Below, in pieces: positions 1 through 7,926 of a DNA stretch of 45,509 bases (position 1 is its first letter; every line of letters begins with the position of its first letter). The notes below the pieces were generated by a model, which searched no databases, was not told where the DNA came from, and saw nothing but the letters and a program-made list of their open reading frames with translations. A program made the translations under genes and the position numbers. Source of the DNA: Brevibacillus sp. (GTDB taxonomy: Bacteria; Bacillota; Bacilli; Brevibacillales; Brevibacillaceae); assembly GCA_029240815.1 (NCBI GenBank), contig JARDZO010000007.1, forward strand, positions 1-45,509, in the 5' to 3' direction.

Positions 1-327
1 ACAAGCTTAACGTTTGATGCCCCAGCCGAAGATTATCCCGTTCCTACTACGGCTCAGTTTATAGCAGACAGTTATCATCAAGCTAGTAATGCATTTGTAA
101 AAGCATTAAAAAAAGAATGGACTGACCATACACTACAAGAACGTATCGAATTTATAGGTCAACAGATGCCAAATGGTTCACTATTAATGTTTTTAATTCA
201 ACATCAAAGCCACCATCGAGGACAAATGACGGTTCTTATGCGACAGGCAGGATTAACTGTTCCGGGAATTTTTGGCCCTTCAAAAGAGGAATGGGCAAAG
301 TTTGGTATGGAAGCCCCACAAATGTAG
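1..327 (+). CDS. DinB family protein, C-terminal part
   Basis: The reading frame is open from the first base and ends at TAG 325-327, so the start lies outside the window and about 108 residues are visible. The segment with HQSHHRGQMTVLMRQAG is the typical C-terminal helix of DinB/YfiT-like four-helix-bundle proteins, in which spaced histidines bind a divalent metal. The family includes DNA-damage-inducible proteins and metal-dependent thiol (bacillithiol) transferases, and the exact reaction cannot be read from this fragment. The last residues (GPSKEEWAKFGMEAPQM) also suit DinB proteins of Bacillota. A hairpin about 165 bases downstream may end the transcript. Confidence 0.85.
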   Translation, partial: TSLTFDAPAEDYPVPTTAQFIADSYHQASNAFVKALKKEWTDHTLQERIEFIGQQMPNGSLLMFLIQHQSHHRGQMTVLMRQAGLTVPGIFGPSKEEWAKFGMEAPQM

Positions 328-707
328 TTCAACAAAAAACCAAACCTAATATTGTTTGCTGCCTTTTATTAAACGAACGGTGTCGATAGTTCAATGAGGC
401 AGTCTATAACTTTATTATTCGGTTTAGATCCATGAATTGCTTCATTCTGACGTTGAGTCTAAAACTAATTTTCAAATATCTAGTGATTTAGAAGACCGGG
501 ACTCCTTGTACCATAAGGGGTTCCGGTCTAATACTTTATTTTCACTGAACAGATGTTTAAAATCATGGTCCCTTCATCACTGAGATTGACTTAAAAGCTG
601 ATTAATATCAGAGTTGCGTTTTATTGCTGGATATTTGTGCAAGTAAGTTCTCCGTTATTACGACAGCTAAAAAAGCGATTATGACTGTAATACTTGAGAT
701 CATGTAC
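328..707. other. Intergenic region between converging genes
   Basis: This stretch of about 380 bases lies between the DinB gene on the plus strand and the membrane-protein gene on the minus strand. Apart from the hairpin at 493-529, I see no gene-like frame with a ribosome site, no repeat and no RNA gene. Confidence 0.6.
493..529. terminator. Probable terminator hairpin
   Basis: AGACCGG at 493-499 pairs with CCGGTCT at 523-529, and the inner bases ACTCCTT / AAGGGGT extend the stem with few mismatches. An AT-rich tract follows on the plus strand. It sits between converging genes and could end the DinB transcript. There is no clean T-run, so confidence is moderate. Confidence 0.5.
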
Positions 708-1391
708 TTACAAACATTTTCTTTTCTTTTTTAAGTTGTTTTTTCTCAAATTAAGCACACCTACAAGTATCCCCATTGAAACGATCCCCCCTAATAAACC
801 AAGGCCCATGTCTTTTTGTGTATCAAATATATCTCCTTGAAGTCCAATATAATCGGCACCTGCTTGTCCAGCCACAAGAGCTACTAACATTTCAACGACT
901 TCAAATAATGCACTAAAGCTAAAAACAACTGCAATTGGGACGGCATACGACCAGAAACCGCGGATTGTAGCAACCCGGGTTAACAACTCCCTTATGGGGT
1001 ATGTCAAAAAAAGTCCGAATGCAAAATGAACGACTCGATCAAAGTAGCTTCGCTGTGTATGAAACGAATGTTTCAACCATATGTCAAAAGGAGTATGTTG
1101 ATAGGTATAATGCGCAGCATACGTATGGAGAATTAAAAGGATTAGCATGAATAAGTATGATAAATTAGTAAACTGAAATCTCTTAAAGGTAAGTACTAAG
1201 ACGATTATCATTCCAACGGGAAGTAAGTTTTCAATGAGCCATTGAGTACGGTCGATTGGAGAAATTGCCGTGGTAATCCAAAAAACAAGATAAATAATGA
1301 ACATCAATTGCAGTTGATAATTTCGTGAGAACGAAATATTGGACGTCATTAACAAGCTTGTTCTATCATGTGTCATTGGATTTCGAACCAT
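708..1391 (-). CDS. YjdF/DUF2238 family integral membrane protein
   Basis: The protein has about 227 residues and five or six hydrophobic segments. It matches the DUF2238 (E. coli YjdF) family: an HSFHTQRSYFDRVVHFAFG segment after the third helix, then FEVVEMLVALVAGQ, and a GDIFDTQKDMGLGLLGG stretch before the last helix. The conserved acidic and histidine residues (DRVVH, FEVVE, DTQKDM) lie near helix ends and are typical of the family, whose function is unknown. The frame is open to an ATG at 1433, but that has no ribosome site. The ATG at 1391 has a weak GAGG about 12 bases upstream, so I chose it with low certainty. The protein acts in the cytoplasmic membrane. It stands alone, facing the DinB gene. 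Confidence 0.8.
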   Translation of the reverse strand: MVRNPMTHDRTSLLMTSNISFSRNYQLQLMFIIYLVFWITTAISPIDRTQWLIENLLPVGMIIVLVLTFKRFQFTNLSYLFMLILLILHTYAAHYTYQHTPFDIWLKHSFHTQRSYFDRVVHFAFGLFLTYPIRELLTRVATIRGFWSYAVPIAVVFSFSALFEVVEMLVALVAGQAGADYIGLQGDIFDTQKDMGLGLLGGIVSMGILVGVLNLRKNNLKKKRKCL

Positions 1392-1487
1392 TTGATATCG
1401 ATACCTCTTTCTCTCTTTTATCCACGGTGACATTGGTATAGTTATTTTTTAGTATGGACAAGATTGCAGCATAAAAACCATTAATAA

Positions 1488-1700
1488 TAGCCAGTCAAGA
1501 ATAGCATCGTGGATAACGGCTTGGAGATGCTTACTTTAAAAATGGTTGCTGAAAAGGCGAAAGTGAGGCAGGGGACGGTTTATTACCATTTTCACACCAA
1601 AAACCAGTTGATGATGGACGTAGTAAAATACGTCTGTCTTCGTTCATGGAAAGAGGTGCCCCATACGGAAAACATGGAATTCGTCGTCCCGATTCCTTTT
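1488..1700 (+). pseudogene. TetR-family regulator remnant (HTH part only)
   Basis: From about 1509 the frame encodes a TetR-type DNA-binding region: LTLKMVAEKAKV, then RQGTVYYHFHTKNQLMMDVV, which matches helix 2, turn, recognition helix and the YxHF motif. The frame has an in-frame stop (TAG 1488) where the first helix should begin and no ribosome site at the only possible start (GTG 1509). About 55 residues later the similarity ends, and the ligand-binding domain is missing. The frame runs on into the next, unrelated gene. This is best read as a decayed regulator that once controlled the adjacent DUF5367-like gene. The end position is approximate. Confidence 0.7.
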
Positions 1701-1793
1701 TTCACAGGCTGTTTCTGTCGTTGGTGGTCTGACGCTATACTTTTTCCAGAGATCCATTTTATATATACCTTCAGCAAAGAAAGGAGCGTCTTC

Positions 1794-2127
1794 ATGTTTT
1801 CTGAAAAACTGGGCATAACCTTGCTTTTCTCCATCCTGGTCTGGTTGGGAGCAACATTACTCTTCGTGTTTTTTGGCAACATGCGTGGTTCTGTATCTTG
1901 TATTTGTGATCTTCCGTAAATTGGATCCCAGTCCATATGCGGTGGTGAAGCTGGGGATGATCGGCAGCGCAGTCGGTTTGATTATCGATGCGTTCGCGCT
2001 GTGGAACCGGGATGTGATTTTTTTGAAGCTGTCAAATGAGCAGGTACTCGCTTTTACGATCTGGATGGCTTTCGCCTACGGATTGTATTTGGTGCTTCCG
2101 TTGTTCATGGCAAAAGGCAGCAAGTAA
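1794..2127 (+). pseudogene. DUF5367-like membrane protein gene, frameshifted
   Basis: An ATG at 1794 with AAAGGAG nine bases upstream starts a typical membrane-protein N-terminus (MFSEKLGITLLFSILVWLG, then ATLLFVFFG). After about 27 residues the frame leaves the family pattern and stops at 1919. A second frame from about 1873 to 2127 continues the protein with further hydrophobic segments (LVFVIFRKLDPSP, VGLIIDAFALWN, WMAFAYGLYLVLPLF). The spacing between the halves is about 25 residues shorter than expected, so a small deletion with frameshift is likelier than a sequencing error. The pattern resembles DUF5367, a small four-helix membrane family of unknown role often paired with TetR regulators, as here. 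Confidence 0.6.
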
Positions 2128-2364
2128 AGTTGACATAAAGTGGAGTAGAGAAACGATGTAGAGGCTAAATCCAGTGCTGGCACACTTGCTGAAAATTTTC
2201 AGGATGGATAAGAAGTATGTCGGAGGAAGGGCACTATTTACATGAGGAGGATGGGACGCGTGATACGGATTTCATTCCTCAGTATGGTACCATTCCCCTG
2301 GGATACATTCGGAGAATCCCGCAAACGAAACGCCATTTGTCTGCGAAGGAGGTGTGCGTGAGAG

Positions 2365-2541
2365 TTACTTTTGTTCTAGATTCATTAACCGACAAACAAT
2401 CGCTTGGATTTTTCCATAAATATAGTTTCGATCATGCCAAGTCAAGTCAGCCGAGTGTGCCATAGAGGCTAATTCTACCCTCATCTTTTCCAATACACTG
2501 ATGTCGGTAATTGAATCTAGCTGATGTAGAAATTCACGCAT
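2365..2541 (-). CDS. Small uncharacterised protein (58 aa)
   Basis: The frame begins at the ATG at 2539-2541, eight bases after GGGGA, which favours this start over the in-frame ATG two codons upstream. The product (MREFLHQLDSITDISVLEKM and so on) looks like a short all-helical protein: an amphipathic helix with heptad-like leucines, then a second helix containing YIYGKIQAIVCRLMN. I do not recognise the family. Small proteins of this size and layout are common in spore-formers, but nothing here proves a sporulation role. Confidence 0.5.
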   Translation of the reverse strand: MREFLHQLDSITDISVLEKMRVELASMAHSADLTWHDRNYIYGKIQAIVCRLMNLEQK

Positions 2542-2613
2542 CGCCATATCCCCTTTAAACGACTTTTAATCAGTGTATGAGGGTTATTACAATTTCGTAT
2601 GGGCATTTAAGCG

Positions 2614-2832
2614 TTAAATAATGTAATCGAACACCCAGAGAAGTAGGCAAAGCAAAACGACCCCAATTAGGATCAGCATCCATTTAGGCTTTTTCTTTTG
2701 TTGCTCTTGTGATTGCTCGTCATTCTGTTGATTCCCTTTTTTCAATAGCATTGGTATCTGGGAGGCTGCAATTGCAACTATGCCTGCAAAGATCCAAAAA
2801 CGCATTGTTTTCTTTGACTCATCTTTTCCCAT
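2614..2832 (-). CDS. Small two-helix membrane protein
   Basis: The 72-residue product starts at the ATG at 2830-2832, which has a strong AGGAGGT seven bases upstream. Longer in-frame starts on the same frame lack a ribosome site. Residues about 10-30 (MRFWIFAGIVAIAASQIPMLL) and 51-72 (WMLILIGVVLLCLLLWVFDY) are hydrophobic and flank a very polar linker rich in Gln and Lys (QQNDEQSQEQQKKKPK). The expected topology is a hairpin with both ends on the same side of the membrane. I do not recognise a family. The gene points the same way as the upstream 128-residue protein gene but is separated by about 160 bases. Confidence 0.7.
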   Translation of the reverse strand: MGKDESKKTMRFWIFAGIVAIAASQIPMLLKKGNQQNDEQSQEQQKKKPKWMLILIGVVLLCLLLWVFDYII

Positions 2833-2992
2833 ACCGTTCAACCTCCTAATTATCAGCAGTATGTCCAAATTGGAGGGAGTTAATTGGGGGAAAGGGTAGG
2901 GTTGTTTTACAAATGTAAAAAGAAAACCCTGCAGCAGCAGCTTCTCCGCAGGGTTATCCATTACTGTAGCTGAAAGAATCCAGCCGAGTTAT

Positions 2993-3379
2993 TTAGAAAG
3001 GTCTTCTAATAACTTTGATTCTCCGTGCTCCATTGCGGATAAGTCTTTGAGCCTGTTCCCGGCTAATTCTTACTAAAACTGATATGTCAGTAGAGTTTTC
3101 AATGTCGAAGACCGAGAAAAACCGTCCATTTGCGAACAATACACCTTTAAACTCAACTTCCAATCCAGGGCTAGGTTGCGGGCGTGTATTCTGAATAATC
3201 GTGCGCATCACACCTGCATTAAGGAGCCTTCGTGCTTGTTGGCGGGTAATACGGACCGCAAATACTGGGTCAATTTCAACACCAGGTACTTTCGCTTCAA
3301 CCTCAACAATAAGGAAAAAACGGTTGCCGATCCTCGCAATACTATTTGCTCCAATAAAAATGGGTTGGTTTGTTGCCAT
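2993..3379 (-). CDS. Uncharacterised protein with an internal duplication (128 aa)
   Basis: The start is the ATG at 3377-3379, eight bases after GGAGGT. The frame extends further upstream, but without another good ribosome site. The protein consists of two similar halves: residues about 7-60 contain IARIGNRFFLIVEVEA and VFAVRITRQQARRLLNAG, and residues about 74-125 contain VLFANGRFFSVFDIEN and VLVRISREQAQRLIRNG. Each half reads as beta strands followed by an R-I-(T/S)-R-(Q/E)-Q-A-(R/Q)-R-L helix. It has no signal peptide or membrane helix and is rich in Arg. I do not recognise the family. A structural or spore-associated role is possible but unsupported. Confidence 0.75.
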   Translation of the reverse strand: MATNQPIFIGANSIARIGNRFFLIVEVEAKVPGVEIDPVFAVRITRQQARRLLNAGVMRTIIQNTRPQPSPGLEVEFKGVLFANGRFFSVFDIENSTDISVLVRISREQAQRLIRNGARRIKVIRRPF

Positions 3380-3775
3380 GTTATACCACCTCCTTGTACC
3401 AAAATATGCAGGAGGTGTTGAAGTGGACAAGGGCAACACTACAATATTTGATTTTTGGTTATTTTGACTAGAATCAGAGAGGATTTAGGGGATGTGACAA
3501 ACGGCCATTTCTGTGTGGTCGATTCCATGCAGTAAGTTTGACGCCTTGAGGTTGTTTTATTTCAGCAAACAACCCTTTTATTTAAACGTCATTAATCATT
3601 ATTACGGAATTAGTCATTGGTAGTTGGATTCGTCCAAACTCTATAAAACATTGAACTGGATTCAGGAAAGACTGCTTATGTTCCGCACGATTAAGAATCG
3701 TATTAAGAATAGACTGTCTATTCAATTTATTATATAATGTTATAAGATGTAATGATTATCTATAGGAGGATTGCG
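3380..3775. other. Intergenic region upstream of frlD
   Basis: This region of about 395 bases holds divergent control sequences for the 128-residue protein gene (minus) and frlD (plus). GGTTGTTT 3550-3557 pairs with AAACAACC 3567-3574 and is followed by CTTTTATTT, a terminator-like hairpin on the plus strand with no obvious gene before it. The frlD promoter and operator lie at the right end. I see no other gene. Confidence 0.5.
3710..3752 (+). promoter_or_regulatory. frlD promoter with overlapping FrlR operator-like site
   Basis: TAGACT (3710-3715) and TATAAT (3733-3738) are spaced by 17 bases and form a plausible sigma-A promoter. The -10 box lies inside TATAATGTTATAAGATG (3733-3749). The same TATAATGTTATAA core occurs in the 44-base palindrome before frlO, and related sequences lie before frlB and frlR. 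A repressor bound here would block the -10 region. Assignment to FrlR is inferred from co-location. Confidence 0.55.
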
Positions 3776-4597
3776 ATGAGGGTGATTGCGATTGGTGATA
3801 ATGTTGTGGATTACTACAAAGACCGTGGTGAAATCTATCCTGGGGGCAATGCTTTGAACGTAGCTGTATTGTGCAAGCGCTATAATGTGTCGGTTTCCTC
3901 CTACATAGGCATCGTTGGCAATGACCTGGCTGCTGAGCATATAAAGCGAACGTTGCAGCAAGAGCACATTGATACATCGAGAATCAGGCAAGCATTTGGT
4001 CCCAATGGGGAAGCAACTGTTTCGCTCAATGAGGACGGGGATCGCGTATTCGTTGGTTCCAATGCCGGTGGGATTCAGGCGTACATGGGGGTGCGTTTGA
4101 ATAAAGAAGATCTTCATTTTATAGGCTTACATGATCTCCTTCATACTAGTGTTTACAGCAACCTGGAACAGTATCTCCCTGTTTTACATAAACAGATTCC
4201 CATCTCATTTGATTTTTCCACCCGCTGGACTGAAACTTATTTACAGCAGATTTGTCCATATATTCACTACGGCTTTTTCTCCGGAAGCGATCTAAAAGAA
4301 GACGAATGTCTAGAATTAATGGAGCAAGTTCATCAATTGGGAACGAAGGTAGTTGGAGTCACTCGTGGTGGAAAAGGAGCCATCTTTTCCGAAGAAGGGA
4401 CGATCTATCGGCAGTCCATTGTGGAAACCGAGGTAGTGGACACGTTAGGTGCTGGTGATTCCTTCATCGCGATGTTTCTGACACAATATCATCAGAACCG
4501 CGATCTGGCTCAAGCGCTTCAACACGCAGCGGCAGCAGCGGCTAAAACATGCGGACACTACGGTGCATTCGGTTATGGCATTCCAAAGGTAGGTTAG
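3776..4597 (+). CDS. frlD: Fructoselysine 6-kinase (PfkB family)
   Basis: The 273-residue cytoplasmic kinase is expected to phosphorylate fructoselysine or related fructosamines at C6, preparing them for cleavage by FrlB. The start is ATG 3776, seven bases after GGAGG. The N-terminus MRVIAIGDNVVDYY and the PGGNALNVAV segment (about residues 19-28) match FrlD-type PfkB kinases. The C-terminal signature VDTLGAGDSFIAMF (about residues 222-235) contains the catalytic Asp of the GAGD motif, and AAKTCGHYGAFGYG is the usual FrlD tail. It is transcribed toward the rest of the frl genes, unlike the B. subtilis operon, where frlD is in the same unit. Control is probably by FrlR through the operator-like site at the promoter. 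Confidence 0.92.
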   Translation: MRVIAIGDNVVDYYKDRGEIYPGGNALNVAVLCKRYNVSVSSYIGIVGNDLAAEHIKRTLQQEHIDTSRIRQAFGPNGEATVSLNEDGDRVFVGSNAGGIQAYMGVRLNKEDLHFIGLHDLLHTSVYSNLEQYLPVLHKQIPISFDFSTRWTETYLQQICPYIHYGFFSGSDLKEDECLELMEQVHQLGTKVVGVTRGGKGAIFSEEGTIYRQSIVETEVVDTLGAGDSFIAMFLTQYHQNRDLAQALQHAAAAAAKTCGHYGAFGYGIPKVG

Positions 4598-4601
4598 TAA
4601 T

Positions 4602-4636
4602 AAAAAGAAGCTAGATCAAGGATCTGGCTTCTTTTT
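4602..4636. terminator. Bidirectional terminator between frlD and frlM
   Basis: AAAAAGAAGC at 4602-4611 pairs with GCTTCTTTTT at 4627-4636, and AGATC/GATCT closes the stem around a short loop. There is a T-run on both strands. It can end both the frlD transcript and the converging frlBONM transcript. The frlM stop codon lies within its flank. Confidence 0.85.
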
Positions 4637-5540
4637 ATCCTTTTATGCCACCACTAGTGAGACCTCTGACGAAGTATTTTTGCATGAATAAGAAGAGAAT
4701 GATAATGGGAAGGGCTGAGATCGTTAGACCGGCCAAGAGGACACCCCAATCGGTTTGCAGCATATCCCGGAATGCCATTAAACCAGAGGGGATGGTTTTC
4801 AGTTTATTATCGTCGATGAAGATGATAGAAAAGAGGAACTCGTTCCAAGAAAAGTAGGCAGTCAATAAGGTGGAAGTAAGCAAAATGGGAGTACTGAGCG
4901 GTAGAAAGATACGAGTAAAGACACCAAAACTGCTGCACCCATCCAAGTAAGCCGCTTCTTCAATTTCCTTTGGAATGGTCAGAAAGTGTGCTCGGATCAA
5001 CAACACCGTAAAGGGTATGCGGTAGGCTACATATGGAATGATTAATGCCCAGTACGTATTAAATATCCCTAAGCTTTGGATCAACTTATAAAGCGGGATC
5101 AGGCTTACTTGCGGTGAGAGCATCAACCCGCCTAGAAGCAATATCAGCATGATAGTCTTTCCACGGAACTGAAAGCGAGTAAGACCATAGGCACCTAATG
5201 CACTTAAAAATACCGTCAAAAAACAGGTGACACATGTAACAATGACACTGTTCAAAAAGTAATCAGAGATCCCTTGCTGCCATGCTGTCACGTAGTTCTC
5301 GAATAACCAGGCAGTCGGAATCGCCCAACTGTTGCTGAATATTTCTGAAGACTCCTTCAACGAATTCATCACCATCCAAAAGAGAGGGTAGGCAACGGCG
5401 ACGAAATAAAGGAGCAATACAAGTAACAGGCTGGAGGTTCCAAAAAGCGAGGTGACTGAGACGTTCTTTTTCTTGGAAAGGGGGAGGGAGGAACTAGTTT
5501 TATGGTCTGAAACCGTTTCCATTTTACCTTCCATGCGCAT
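4635..5540 (-). CDS. frlM: Fructosamine ABC transporter permease (MalG type)
   Basis: This 301-residue integral membrane protein belongs to the carbohydrate ABC permease family. It has a polar N-terminal tail of about 30 residues, then six predicted membrane helices. The cytoplasmic EAA loop reads EIEEAAYLDGCSSFGVFTRI and ends in FLPLS, and it is the contact site for the ATPase. It pairs with FrlN and FrlO to import fructose-amino acids. Its ATG at 5538-5540 overlaps the last base of the frlN stop codon, so the two are translationally coupled. A second ATG lies two codons downstream. It is the last gene of the minus-strand operon. Confidence 0.88.
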   Translation of the reverse strand: MRMEGKMETVSDHKTSSSLPLSKKKNVSVTSLFGTSSLLLVLLLYFVAVAYPLFWMVMNSLKESSEIFSNSWAIPTAWLFENYVTAWQQGISDYFLNSVIVTCVTCFLTVFLSALGAYGLTRFQFRGKTIMLILLLGGLMLSPQVSLIPLYKLIQSLGIFNTYWALIIPYVAYRIPFTVLLIRAHFLTIPKEIEEAAYLDGCSSFGVFTRIFLPLSTPILLTSTLLTAYFSWNEFLFSIIFIDDNKLKTIPSGLMAFRDMLQTDWGVLLAGLTISALPIIILFLFMQKYFVRGLTSGGIKG

Positions 5541-6415
5541 TACTCCTCTCCGGTTTTCGATAGTTTCATCTGAATAAGCGAAATGATAAGAGTAATCGCA
5601 AGAATCACGTTAGCAATCGTGGAGGCATACCCCATTTGATCATTGGTAAAGGCGGATTGATAGAGATAGGTTCCCAGTACTTCAGAAGCATGTCCTGGTC
5701 CTCCTCCAGTTAGAATGTATACCTCGTTGAATACGGTAAACGCGCCTGCCAATGTGATGGTCGAGGTAACAAAAGTCATCTCTCTTACCTGTGGCACCGT
5801 AACGTGAAAAAACTTCTGAATCTTACTCGCTCCATCGATTTCGGCCGCTTCATACATCTCTTGCGGTATTTTTTGAATCGCAACAATGAATAGCATCATG
5901 ATATAACCGACGCTTTGCCATTGGGAGACCGCGATCGCCGCAAATATGGCCGTTGAGGAATCTCCAACCCAGGCTTTCGTCCAGCTTTCCAATCCGATGG
6001 CGGACAAGAATCCATTCAACAGACCGACCTGTGGGTGGTATATGAAATCAAACAAAAGAGCAATTACTGTGATGGAGATGATGACGGGAGTAAAGAAAAC
6101 AGTACGAAAGACCGGCGAAATTTTCCGAAAGACCTTGTCCTCAAGCACAGCTGCTATTATCAGGCCTCCGAAGACCTGAAAGATGAGGGAGATGACGGCA
6201 TAATAGATGTTATTCGTTAGCGCTTTGTAAAAGATAGGATCGTGAAACAGCTGAACATATTGATCCAACCCGACAAATTTCTTGTCCGGGGAGAAGGCGC
6301 TCCACTCGAACAAGCTGTATTCGATGTTTTGCACAATGGGAAAGTAGATAAAGATTAGAATCAAAAAGAAACATGGAAGAACATAAAAGTATCCGACATA
6401 TTTTCTCTGAATCAT
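5540..6415 (-). CDS. frlN: Fructosamine ABC transporter permease (MalF type)
   Basis: The 291-residue protein has six predicted membrane helices, starting with YFYVLPCFFLILIFIYFP. The EAA loop reads MYEAAEIDGASKIQKFFHVT and ends in VPQ, with the conserved EAAxxDGA and final Pro. It forms the translocation pore with FrlM. The gene follows frlO by about 75 bases and overlaps frlM by one base. No ATPase gene is present anywhere in the frl locus. In B. subtilis, sugar importers of this type use the shared ATPase MsmX, and the same is inferred here. Confidence 0.88.
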   Translation of the reverse strand: MIQRKYVGYFYVLPCFFLILIFIYFPIVQNIEYSLFEWSAFSPDKKFVGLDQYVQLFHDPIFYKALTNNIYYAVISLIFQVFGGLIIAAVLEDKVFRKISPVFRTVFFTPVIISITVIALLFDFIYHPQVGLLNGFLSAIGLESWTKAWVGDSSTAIFAAIAVSQWQSVGYIMMLFIVAIQKIPQEMYEAAEIDGASKIQKFFHVTVPQVREMTFVTSTITLAGAFTVFNEVYILTGGGPGHASEVLGTYLYQSAFTNDQMGYASTIANVILAITLIISLIQMKLSKTGEE

Positions 6416-6492
6416 TTTGCCCTCCCTTTGTGTTTGTAGAGACAGTGGAGCCAGTTGGACCCCACTGCCTTCATTTTGTGTGGCAATGGTGT

Positions 6493-7818
6493 TTACTTGG
6501 CCTGTGTTCTTACTTGTTCAGCTGTCTTTCGAACGTCTTGCATGATTTCTTCCGGTGTTTTTTCCCCATTGAACATTTGCTGGGTTCCTGCGAGATAAGC
6601 GTCAACGATTTTGATATCCAAATCTGTATCCAGCCACAAGGCAAGTCCTTCAGCACTCGTCACGCGATGAACGGCCTCAATCCCTAGTGGAGTAGCGGTT
6701 TTTTCATTGACTGCTCCTTTAACTGCGCTGTATTTTCCTACATCCTTCACAAATTTTTCTGCGGACTCCTTGGAAGTCAAATATTTCAAAAATGCAACAG
6801 CCTCTTCAGGGTGTTTTGTTGTGGATGAAATCATGAAGCCTTCGGGTGCTCCGGTAAGATATTTAGGATTACCTTTGCCGCCTTCTATGGAAGGAAAATC
6901 TAGGAATCCCCACTGGAATTTTGTCTTTGGCTCCACTAGACGGACTTCCGCAGTTTCCGCATAGAAGATGGCGGCCTTTTGATCGATGAACATTTGTCTG
7001 GCAAATTCATGATCCAGTCCATTTACATCCTTGTTAAAAAAGGGGACCAATTCTTGGAGTTTTTTCAGGGCTTCCACATAGTTAGGATCTTCAAAAGTAC
7101 CGGTAGCGCGGTTATAATCTTTTTCTCGGGTACTTTCGTCTACCATACGCTGATTTAGAGTACCAATGTAGTGGGAAGAGGCCCAGGGCGCTTTATTTCC
7201 GAAAGTGATCGGGGTATATCCATTGTCTTTGATCGTTTGCAGTACGGAAATGAATTCAGACCATGTCTTGGGAAGTGGTAGATTCAACTTAGCGAAAATC
7301 TCTTTATTATAGAAAAAAGTTTTTCCGTCAATCGTGAGTGGTACCCCGTATAGTTTTTTATCTAAGCTGAACGGTACCAATTGTGATTCCATCAATTGAT
7401 CCGACCATGCTTTGTCTTCCTGAGCATAGCTTGTCAGATCAAGAGCCTTACCGCCGCGTATAAATTTATAAGCATACTCGCCACTCCATGAAAAGTAAAT
7501 ATCAGGGGGATTGTTAGTGCCCAAAAGAACACTGATTTTTTCTTTGTAGGCGTCATTGAGTACTGCCTCTGTTTCGATGTGGATGTTTGGATTTGCCTTT
7601 TCAAAATCCTTTACCACTTGTTCAAAATATGTTTTATCTGGGTCTCTTGGCCAACGGTGAAAGAAGCGCAGTGTTATTTGATCGTTGGAAGTGGATGAAA
7701 CCGTATTGCCATTGGAATTGGTGGATGATTGCTGATTAGCCACATCGTTAGTGGAACATCCTGTTGCAAGAGAAAAAACGAGCAGAATACCTGTCGCGAA
7801 TCTGGAAATCCTCTTCAT
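6493..7818 (-). CDS. frlO: Fructosamine-binding lipoprotein of ABC transporter
   Basis: The 441-residue extracellular solute-binding protein belongs to family 1 (MalE-like). The N-terminus MKRISRFATGILLVFSLATGC is a lipoprotein signal peptide whose cysteine (residue 21) would be lipidated. A Ser/Asn-rich linker follows. The body has family features such as LRFFHRWPRDPDKTYFEQVV, FEKANPNIHIE and the PPDIYFSW ligand-cleft segment. It captures the substrate outside the cell for FrlN/FrlM. A 44-base palindrome lies 35-78 bases before the start, between frlB and frlO. Confidence 0.88.
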   Translation of the reverse strand: MKRISRFATGILLVFSLATGCSTNDVANQQSSTNSNGNTVSSTSNDQITLRFFHRWPRDPDKTYFEQVVKDFEKANPNIHIETEAVLNDAYKEKISVLLGTNNPPDIYFSWSGEYAYKFIRGGKALDLTSYAQEDKAWSDQLMESQLVPFSLDKKLYGVPLTIDGKTFFYNKEIFAKLNLPLPKTWSEFISVLQTIKDNGYTPITFGNKAPWASSHYIGTLNQRMVDESTREKDYNRATGTFEDPNYVEALKKLQELVPFFNKDVNGLDHEFARQMFIDQKAAIFYAETAEVRLVEPKTKFQWGFLDFPSIEGGKGNPKYLTGAPEGFMISSTTKHPEEAVAFLKYLTSKESAEKFVKDVGKYSAVKGAVNEKTATPLGIEAVHRVTSAEGLALWLDTDLDIKIVDAYLAGTQQMFNGEKTPEEIMQDVRKTAEQVRTQAK

Positions 7819-7852
7819 GACATCGCCCCCTTTAATCTGCGAAAAAGTAAAG

Positions 7853-7896
7853 CAATTCTATATCATAATATAATGTTATAATATGATATAGAATTG
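7853..7896. promoter_or_regulatory. 44-base palindrome between frlB and frlO
   Basis: The arms CAATTCTATATCAT (7853-7866) and ATGATATAGAATTG (7883-7896) are exact reverse complements. The intervening bases are also nearly symmetric, so only four of 44 positions break the dyad. The centre is TATAATGTTATAAT, the core also found at the frlD promoter. There is no T-run on either side, so it is not a classical terminator. It may be an FrlR operator, an intercistronic mRNA hairpin protecting the frlONM message, or both. Confidence 0.7.
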
Positions 7897-7926
7897 CGAA
7901 TTGTCAAATAATTTTACTCTATACGA

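Noticed and set aside
2217..2465. 82-residue plus-strand open frame
   Set aside because: It overlaps the 58-residue minus-strand gene, has no well-spaced ribosome site at its start, and its sequence matches nothing I recognise.
3740..4117. 125-residue minus-strand open frame
   Set aside because: It is antisense to frlD, which is clearly real.
7853..7896. Palindrome read as a rho-independent terminator
   Set aside because: The stem is AT-rich and no T-run follows on either strand, so a regulatory or RNA-stability role is more plausible.
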